Shown here piece by piece: positions 61,785-64,000 of a DNA stretch of 64,000 bases. Source of the DNA: Perca fluviatilis (lineage: Eukaryota; Chordata; Actinopteri; Perciformes; Percidae). The stretch lies in assembly GCF_010015445.1 (NCBI RefSeq), contig NC_053126.1, positions 6,941,749 through 7,005,748 on the forward strand, given 5' to 3'. The notes below the pieces were generated by a model. The model did not search any database and had not been told where the DNA came from. It saw nothing but the letters and a program-made list of their open reading frames with translations. Each line of letters begins with the position of its first letter. The first letter of the stretch is position 1. Both the position numbers and the translations under genes were made by a program.

Positions 61785-63547
61785 GTAATATCGGATTTTT
61801 CAATCACCAAATATTGGTATCAATATCGGCCTTAAAAATCCTTTATCGGTCGGGCTCTAATGTCATGTATAGGTCTCTAGTGCGCTCACATAATTGCAAT
61901 GTGAAATCAAAGCATACCGAATCAAATGTATACAAAGTAACAAAAACAAGACCCTCGATTCAGACCTTGAGGTGTATAAAGGCCGTAGACTTGTAGGTCC
62001 CATGTGGTAGCAGTGTCTAGCATTTGCAGTGGGCAGGGATATCGACACTAGTAGCAGCGCAGGAATTCAGCTACAGTATATGTGCCAAACCCGAAAAACA
62101 CACTTACACGTTGCGGGTCTTGCTGCTGCCGGACTTTCCTCCAATGATTGGGATTCTCCTGACGATGACGGAGGAGCCTTTGGGGATCGAACTCTCATCA
62201 TCTGTGTACTCTGAGAGGGAGAGATGAAGAAAGTGTGTCAGATCAGCTCGCATAAAATCATTTTTGTGCTGTAAATATTTAACATAAGAAGATCTCTCTT
62301 CGTCAGCGTTATTAAGAAATCGTGCAGTTAATGTGAGAATGACTCTTTGGTACAGGCATACAACACACAACTAGTCTGGGACTGTAACAAGAATGATTTG
62401 ATTTAAAATCTTGGCTTGATAAGTCTACGACTGCAACTCCTGATGACTTTCATTATCGATTGACCTGCTGATGCAGAACAACGAAAACCTAATATTAACT
62501 ATACAGCCTGGTGAACTCTGTAGCTTTGAATTGTGATTCAAACGATTCAAAATTGTAGAAATATTGACACCCTCTGGATCCTGCAGCGTGGTCTTCAGAG
62601 AACCACAGGCTCACGACACAGCACTGTTGTTAGACTGACATCTGATGAAAGAAGCCTGAAAAGTCTGACTCCATTAACCCTTCCTATAATGCATGATACT
62701 ATAGTTTGTTTGTTTTTTTACCTTTTTGTAAAGTTTCTGTAAACTCTGACACAGCAGTTGTATTACCCACACAATGGGTGGGGTGTGCTTTCAGTGGAAA
62801 CACATTACTCAGCGGATGATGGGGTTTCAGAGCTTATCAGCAGGATGTTAACACACTCTAAGGTGATACTTCATTATTCATAGTTGATTATAATGTTTGA
62901 TCCCCTTTTCTCTTCTGCCCTTCTTTTGCTTCAGTGAGTTTACTTGACCTATTATGCAGCAAATTTCCATTAAGGTGATTGTGTATTGATGATTTTCATG
63001 CGTTTGCGTGTCTGGGCCATAGACCGCATAAAACTGGTCTGGACTTTTATCTTATGGTCATGACTAGGCCCCAACCTTTGCTATTTTTATCCCACCTCTC
63101 TTTTGGGACTTTTACAAGCATGGCACTGACAGGGCTGATATCCGCAACATCAGGCCGTTTGATTAAGAGCATGAAGCGTAAATGCAGCAGGAATGCGCCC
63201 CATTCATTACACCCTATTGTTCTTGCTTGACTTTTCTGGACCCCCAAAAAAAAAAAGCTGAAAGAGGTGACGCAACCCTCTCACCGGGCAGCTGTCAAAA
63301 CCTGGACCACGTGTTTTCTACCAAAGTTCAAACTGCCAGGATAAACACACTCTCATCAGTCCATACATGTGTTTTAATTACCTTCTTTGTTCTGGGCGTT
63401 TGTGATCTGCAGGTCGCAGTCCCCGGCTCGGAGCTTCTCCCTGCCCATGATCTGCCTCTTCAGATCCCTCAGGGTGACGTGCGGGCCGTCAAAAACCACA
63501 GTGTCGTAGCTGAGTTTGGAGGAGAATTTATAATGAATATGAGTCAT
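39161..63547 (-). CDS. rbbp6: rbbp6, E3 ubiquitin-protein ligase RBBP6 (18 coding exons, whole coding span)
   Basis: RBBP6 is known as a nuclear RING-type ubiquitin ligase that binds p53 and Rb and takes part in mRNA cleavage and polyadenylation. The exons, read from high to low coordinate, join into about 1828 residues, close to the human length of 1792. Domains in order: DWNN ubiquitin-like fold (about 1-80), CCHC zinc knuckle (C163, C166, H171, C176), RING finger (C261 to C301), a short proline-rich stretch (about 340-580), SR repeats (about 586-720), the [16 protein letters not shown] motif (740-755), an 11-residue tandem repeat (810-864) and a lysine/glutamate-rich tail. Phases agree at every junction except exon 13 to 14. 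The human stretch between the RING and the proline-rich block is much shorter here, so an extra unrecognised exon cannot be excluded. Introns carry many transposon fragments, but the coding frame shows no break. Confidence 0.97.
40697..40799 (-). CDS. rbbp6: rbbp6 exon 17 ([14 protein letters not shown] acceptor)
   Basis: Encodes [20 protein letters not shown] and onward to DELKLLQ, residues 1352-1386. TLEEYTQD and the following leucines align with human TMEEYNND. The acceptor reads TACAGCAG, so either CAG can be used; the difference is one serine (start 40799 or 40796). The donor is CTACAG followed by GTGTGT, phase 0. Confidence 0.92.
40945..41395 (+). mobile_element. LINE 3' fragment (L2/Rex/Maui-like), rbbp6 intron 16
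   Basis: The plus-strand frame at 40955-41230 reads [39 protein letters not shown], the characteristic end of fish LINE reverse-transcriptase ORFs. It is followed by a 3' tail with GTCCTTGAGTGCCGAGAAAG and AATAAAATGTTATG repeats. It is antisense to rbbp6 and truncated at its 5' end, as usual for such copies. Confidence 0.82.
41685..43844 (-). CDS. rbbp6: rbbp6 exon 16 (large 2160-bp exon, p53/Rb-binding region)
   Basis: One long open frame of about 720 residues (632-1352). It opens with [12 protein letters not shown] and more SR-type sequence, then [16 protein letters not shown] (43475-43522), equivalent to the human RYREWERKYREWYEKYY motif. Next come a proline run, five 11-residue repeats (43148-43312) and a Lys/Glu/Arg-rich region with nuclear-localisation-like clusters. 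By position this covers the human Rb- and p53-binding regions, but these are not identifiable by residue here. The acceptor is TCTTTTCCAG. The donor GGCAG/GTCAGA is somewhat weak but is in phase with exon 17. Confidence 0.95.
44152..44545. mobile_element. short inverted-repeat element (CAGGGTTCATAC), rbbp6 intron 15
   Basis: Left end CAGGGTTCATAC and right end GTATGAACCCTG are perfect 12-bp inverted repeats. The interior carries repeated TTCCATGACTTTTCC motifs and their variants. It is a hAT-type miniature element by look. The flanks share CAGTA, which may be the remnant of a target duplication. It lies 21 bp from the next hAT element. Confidence 0.78.
44567..45345 (+). mobile_element. hAT element relic with BED finger, 8-bp TSD, rbbp6 intron 15
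   Basis: Starts CAGACATGGGGGG and ends CCCATCTCTG, flanked by a perfect 8-bp duplication ATGTGAAG (44559-44566 and 45346-45353), the hAT hallmark. Both arms carry repeated ACTTGACTTG/CAAGTCAAGTC sequence. Inside on the plus strand, 44875-45045 encodes [17 protein letters not shown] onward with CKVC and HFKSH, a BED-type zinc finger that stops at a donor-like AAAG/GTAAAT. Only the first exon of a transposase is left. Confidence 0.85.
45531..45668 (-). CDS. rbbp6: rbbp6 exon 15 (SR-repeat exon)
   Basis: Encodes [20 protein letters not shown] followed by further serine/arginine dipeptides, residues 586-632. SR domains mediate contacts with splicing and 3'-processing factors. The acceptor is TTACTCAG and the donor is TCAAG followed by GTATTT. 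Phase is 2 in and out, so the exon could be skipped without a frameshift. Confidence 0.92.
46011..46316 (-). CDS. rbbp6: rbbp6 exon 14 (proline/tyrosine-rich region)
   Basis: Encodes residues 484-586: [15 protein letters not shown], then proline-rich [10 protein letters not shown] and [11 protein letters not shown], ending [14 protein letters not shown]. This matches the human block of PPPLYPPPP and GYSVPPPGFPP type followed by REEFYREQRR. The acceptor is TTTTCCCTACAG; the donor is GAAAG followed by GTAAGG. A second open frame exists ([10 protein letters not shown]) but does not lead into the SR exon. Confidence 0.88.
46372..46993. mobile_element. hAT-like non-autonomous element in rbbp6 intron 13
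   Basis: Imperfect terminal inverted repeats: TAGGGCTACACGATACTG at the left, AATATCGTGCAGCCCA at the right, with internal copies of the GCGATAT/ATATCGC theme. Flanks do not show a clean 8-bp duplication (gtgggcag, agagtcag). No ORF of transposase type. Confidence 0.68.
47241..47311 (-). CDS. rbbp6: rbbp6 exon 13 ([16 protein letters not shown], tandem donor)
   Basis: Encodes [20 protein letters not shown] then SSG, residues 461-484. The acceptor is GTCTGCTCAG. Two overlapping donors exist: TCAG/GTGAGT (exon end 47245) and GTGA/GTGACT four bases later (exon end 47241). The first is the better consensus but leaves phase 1, whereas exon 14 needs phase 2. The end given here is the frame-preserving one. 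Confidence 0.65.
47369..48454. mobile_element. Harbinger-like non-autonomous element split by a LINE insertion, rbbp6 intron 12
   Basis: The left end reads GAGCCCTATTTTAG and the right end GCGAGATAGGGCCCTT, giving inverted termini. The interior from about 47850 is rich in GGCGCA/TGCGCC motifs (near 47970, 48150, 48300 and 48420), as in an abundant fish repeat beginning GGGCCCTATTTTA. The LINE tail at 47375-47835 interrupts it almost at the left end. The superfamily label is from memory of the repeat's look, not from a transposase. Confidence 0.6.
47375..47835 (-). mobile_element. LINE 3' fragment (L2/Rex-like), minus strand, rbbp6 intron 12
   Basis: On the minus strand it shows [24 protein letters not shown] residues, LSGR, and a 3' tail ending in (CCTTG)n. 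The plus-strand copy of that tail is AGGCA repeated at 47377-47404. It is the same family as the copy at 58030-58495 but in the opposite orientation. Confidence 0.8.
48485..48590 (-). CDS. rbbp6: rbbp6 exon 12 (acidic/alanine linker)
   Basis: Encodes [20 protein letters not shown] onward to QLIPM, residues 425-460. Only the phase-2 entry is open; the other two frames hit stops. The acceptor is GTTTATTCAG and the donor is CCAATG followed by GTGAGG, leaving phase 0. Confidence 0.75.
48600..51371. other. rbbp6 intron 11, no recognised element
   Basis: 2.8 kb intron between exons 11 and 12. I saw no exon with RBBP6 similarity, including the human stretch around ALMEEKGYQVPVLG that is absent from this gene model. 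The part at 49,600-50,700 is richer in CpG than its surroundings and looks like an old dispersed repeat, but no termini were found. Confidence 0.4.
51372..51517 (-). CDS. rbbp6: rbbp6 exon 11 (low-complexity linker)
   Basis: Encodes [18 protein letters not shown] onward to HLEIPD, residues 377-425. It is not recognisably conserved with human; it is accepted because the frame is open from a good acceptor (TTCTTTAG) and joins exon 12 in phase 2. The donor, ACAA followed by GTACTT, is weak. An internal TCTCAG/GTGTGT is a possible alternative donor. Confidence 0.72.
51914..52084 (-). CDS. rbbp6: rbbp6 exon 10 (post-RING, proline-rich)
   Basis: Encodes residues 320-376. [17 protein letters not shown] continues the conserved post-RING helix (human AVNNFKNETGYTKRLRK) and then turns into a Pro/Thr/Ser-rich stretch ending PTHSQQ. 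The acceptor is CCTAACACAG and the donor is CAGCAG followed by GTGAAC, phase 0. Confidence 0.94.
52245..52348 (-). CDS. rbbp6: rbbp6 exon 9 (second half of RING finger)
   Basis: Encodes residues 286-319, [16 protein letters not shown] then the [16 protein letters not shown] helix, nearly identical to human. C298 and C301 complete the RING. The acceptor is TCTTTCTCAG; the donor is CGACAG followed by GTGATT, phase 0. Confidence 0.96.
52521..52583. repeat. (CA)n array just inside rbbp6 intron 8
   Basis: 63 bp of perfect GT on the plus strand, CA in the rbbp6 transcript, beginning at about intron position +13 after the donor of the RING exon. See findings for the possible effect on splicing. Confidence 0.95.
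52596..52768 (-). CDS. rbbp6: rbbp6 exon 8 (first half of RING finger)
   Basis: Encodes residues 227-285: [13 protein letters not shown], an acidic stretch, then [19 protein letters not shown] and GNSYCDDC, which supply most of the RING zinc ligands. The acceptor is GTGTCCGCAG and the donor is GACT followed by GTGAGT, phase 1, so the intron splits a RING cysteine codon. A (CA)n array starts about 13 nt into the downstream intron. Confidence 0.96.
53547..53686 (-). CDS. rbbp6: rbbp6 exon 7 ([11 protein letters not shown] linker)
   Basis: Encodes residues 181-227. The stretches [20 protein letters not shown] and [17 protein letters not shown] match the very conserved human region between zinc knuckle and RING. 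The acceptor is TTGACAACAG and the donor is GACGC followed by GTGAGA, phase 2. Confidence 0.95.
53882..53978 (-). CDS. rbbp6: rbbp6 exon 6 (CCHC zinc knuckle)
   Basis: Encodes residues 148-180. [17 protein letters not shown] has the C-x2-C-x4-H-x4-C spacing of a zinc knuckle, a single-stranded nucleic-acid binding motif. The acceptor is TCGCTCTAG and the donor is AGCGGG followed by GTAAGG, phase 0. Confidence 0.95.
54288..54370 (-). CDS. rbbp6: rbbp6 exon 5 (SEEDKIK linker)
   Basis: Encodes [19 protein letters not shown] and onward, residues 121-148. The ASEEDKIK motif is identical to human RBBP6. The acceptor is CGTGCACAG beside a short (CA)n run, and the donor is ATGAA followed by GTGAGT, phase 2. 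Confidence 0.93.
54527..54760. repeat. (AT)n-rich tract filling rbbp6 intron 4
   Basis: Interrupted AT dinucleotides make up most of this 406-bp intron, bounded by a GA run at the exon 4 donor. The tract is self-complementary and can fold into long hairpins in DNA or pre-mRNA. Confidence 0.92.
54777..54821 (-). CDS. rbbp6: rbbp6 exon 4 (45 bp)
   Basis: Encodes exactly 15 residues, [15 protein letters not shown], phase 0 at both ends. It corresponds to the human IDDSSASISLAQLTK linker. The acceptor is ATTCTAACAG and the donor is AAG followed by GTACAC. The donor is followed directly by a TC run and about 230 bp of (AT)n, which form most of the 406-bp intron. Because phase is 0/0, skipping this exon would keep frame. 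Confidence 0.9.
54830..57550. other. rbbp6 intron 3, left half: nothing recognised
   Basis: AT-rich sequence without open frames of note, RNA genes or clear repeat ends. Confidence 0.4.
57555..58022. mobile_element. long-inverted-repeat element, truncated, in rbbp6 intron 3
   Basis: A roughly 50-bp segment at 57612-57665 (GAGAAGTCCATACATACC, then TTCTCATCTCCGTGCGTGTC) recurs inverted at 57975-58022 (GACACGCACAGAGATGAGAA). This is a DNA-transposon-like layout with long terminal repeats. The right end stops where LINE-derived sequence begins. It resembles a common dispersed fish repeat, but the family is not certain. Confidence 0.6.
58030..58495 (+). mobile_element. LINE 3' fragment (L2/Rex-like), plus strand, rbbp6 intron 3
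   Basis: Contains the typical end of a fish non-LTR reverse-transcriptase [27 protein letters not shown] and [17 protein letters not shown], with stops and shifts. It then has a 3' tail with AAAGCACTTTGAATTGCC and a short (CCTTG)n end. It is antisense to rbbp6 and of the same family as the inverted copy at 47375-47835. Confidence 0.8.
58710..58765 (-). mobile_element. short retroelement tail fragment
   Basis: The reverse complement reads GTGACAATAAAGTACCTTCA, a typical 3' tail of a fish LINE. Only a few tens of bases are recognisable. Confidence 0.35.
59325..59370 (-). CDS. rbbp6: rbbp6 exon 3 (46 bp)
   Basis: Short exon encoding [16 protein letters not shown], residues 90-105. The acceptor is TGTGTTTCAG and the donor is GCA followed by GTACGT, phase 0. 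The frame joins exon 2 (phase 2) and leads into MDDQ of exon 4, matching the human KAIDDSSAS region. Reading through the donor gives an alternative C-terminus (see findings). Confidence 0.88.
59693..59743. repeat. (TG)n microsatellite in rbbp6 intron 3
   Basis: About 50 bp of perfect TG dinucleotides, opposite (CA)n on the sense strand of rbbp6, about 320 bp upstream of the exon 3 acceptor. Confidence 0.95.
61278..61859. mobile_element. hAT-like non-autonomous element in rbbp6 intron 2
   Basis: Terminal inverted repeats: TAGAGCCCGACTGATATATC on the left and TTATCGGTCGGGCTCTA on the right, with further inverted copies of the TATCGG motif inside each arm. A (TA)n array sits inside at 61722-61780. 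No coding capacity is left. The flanks share only the last four bases of a possible 8-bp duplication (gacacatg, atgtcatg), so the copy is old. Confidence 0.75.
62108..62210 (-). CDS. rbbp6: rbbp6 exon 2 (end of DWNN domain)
   Basis: Encodes residues 56-90, with [13 protein letters not shown] as the last DWNN strand. The acceptor is CCCTCTCAG and the donor is CAACGT followed by GTAAGT, phase 2. An overlapping GTGTAAG two bases upstream is a weaker donor. Confidence 0.94.
62211..63381. other. rbbp6 intron 1: nothing recognised
   Basis: 1.17 kb of intron. No coding exon, repeat terminus or RNA gene was evident. Confidence 0.45.
63382..63547 (-). CDS. rbbp6: rbbp6 exon 1 (start codon, most of DWNN domain)
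   Basis: Encodes residues 1-55, starting [12 protein letters not shown], clearly the DWNN domain. This ATG was chosen because it aligns with the known family start; it has A at -3. The donor after AAAGAAG is GTAATT, phase 1. A splice-acceptor-like TTTCGTTTCAG lies one base before the ATG, so this may be the second exon with an upstream noncoding leader. Confidence 0.95.
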
Positions 63548-64000
63548 GCTGAAACGAAACAAAAACCTCGCCCTCCACTGTCAGAAAACAGGCAGGTTCG
63601 CCTGCGATGACAGAACACCTGTATCGTGGTAGTTGCTATGGCAGTACAAAGTTAGCTAGCTAGCTGGCGTTAGCCGCCGGCTGCGTCGAGCGTCACTGAA
63701 CTGCAGTTAACAAGCTAGGTTGTTAATTAACAACTCCCCGATAAAGTGGCGTTTACAGGATGACATTTCCCGGCGTCTGACGGGACAGCAGCAGAGGGTC
63801 AAAATCAAAGCGCGCTCAGTCAGTTTCAAGTCTAATTTGAACTTTTAATTCTACTAATGCCGCTCTCAAGCCGAAGTGTTCGCTGACAGAAACCACCAGC
63901 TGTTTCCACAAGCAACGGCTCGTCAGCACAGTGCATGCACCATCCGATGCTGCGTTCAAGTGACGCCCGCACACTCCAATTTTCAAGAATCAGAATCAGC
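63548..64000 (-). promoter_or_regulatory. rbbp6: probable rbbp6 promoter / 5' leader region
   Basis: CpG-containing, GC-richer stretch directly upstream of the rbbp6 start, unlike the AT-rich introns. It holds GCCGCCGGCTGCGTCGAGCG near 63673 and several CGCTC/GCGC groups near 63800. No TATA box is evident. The transcription start was not located. Confidence 0.4.

Larger units (their letters stand above)
59375..62100. other. rbbp6 intron 2
   Basis: 2.7 kb intron. Besides the (TG)n array (59693-59743) and the hAT-like element (61278-61859) it shows no exon. A somewhat GC-richer block at 60,480-60,720 has a minus-strand open frame without recognisable family features. Confidence 0.4.

Overview
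The window looks like nuclear DNA from a teleost fish, probably a percomorph. It carries a spliced vertebrate gene with GT-AG introns, very dense (CA)n microsatellites, a tRNA-derived fish-type SINE, several short hAT-like elements with 8-bp target duplications, and truncated 3' ends of non-LTR retrotransposons. This assignment is inference; nothing in the sequence names a species.

Right part (about 39.1-63.6 kb, minus strand): an apparently intact rbbp6 (retinoblastoma-binding protein 6, an E3 ubiquitin ligase and mRNA 3'-end processing factor). I could trace 18 coding exons from an ATG at 63547 to a stop at 39161. Together they encode about 1828 residues, in the order DWNN ubiquitin-like domain, CCHC zinc knuckle, RING finger, proline-rich stretch, SR repeats and a long charged tail. 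Every junction keeps frame except exon 13 to exon 14. There the strongest donor breaks the frame and a second GT four bases further on restores it. The introns hold hAT-like, Harbinger-like and LINE fragments.

Middle part (about 16.3-39 kb): no convincing gene. It holds dispersed repeats, a degenerate L1-type fragment inside a transposon-like block (22.7-24.9 kb) with two frame-compatible exon-like pieces, and a dense cluster of (CA)n arrays (30.8-36.5 kb).

Left part (about 0-16 kb, minus strand): two small exons at 15718 and 14149-14200 read MRDSELKAVATKEAEAS. This resembles the N-terminus of TNRC6A/GW182, the Argonaute-binding scaffold of microRNA silencing. RBBP6 and TNRC6A are neighbours in the same orientation in human, so this is probably the 5' end of tnrc6a, with the body of the gene beyond base 1. 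The remainder is intron and repeats, including a nested hAT insertion with perfect target duplications.

The two genes would lie head to tail: rbbp6 transcribed first, then about 23 kb of spacer, then tnrc6a. Apart from the transposon structures, the observations most worth checking are a conserved-looking DWNN-only isoform of rbbp6, splice-site oddities in rbbp6, a coding minisatellite, inverted LINE tails bracketing exons 4-12, and the in-frame stop in the tnrc6a leader.
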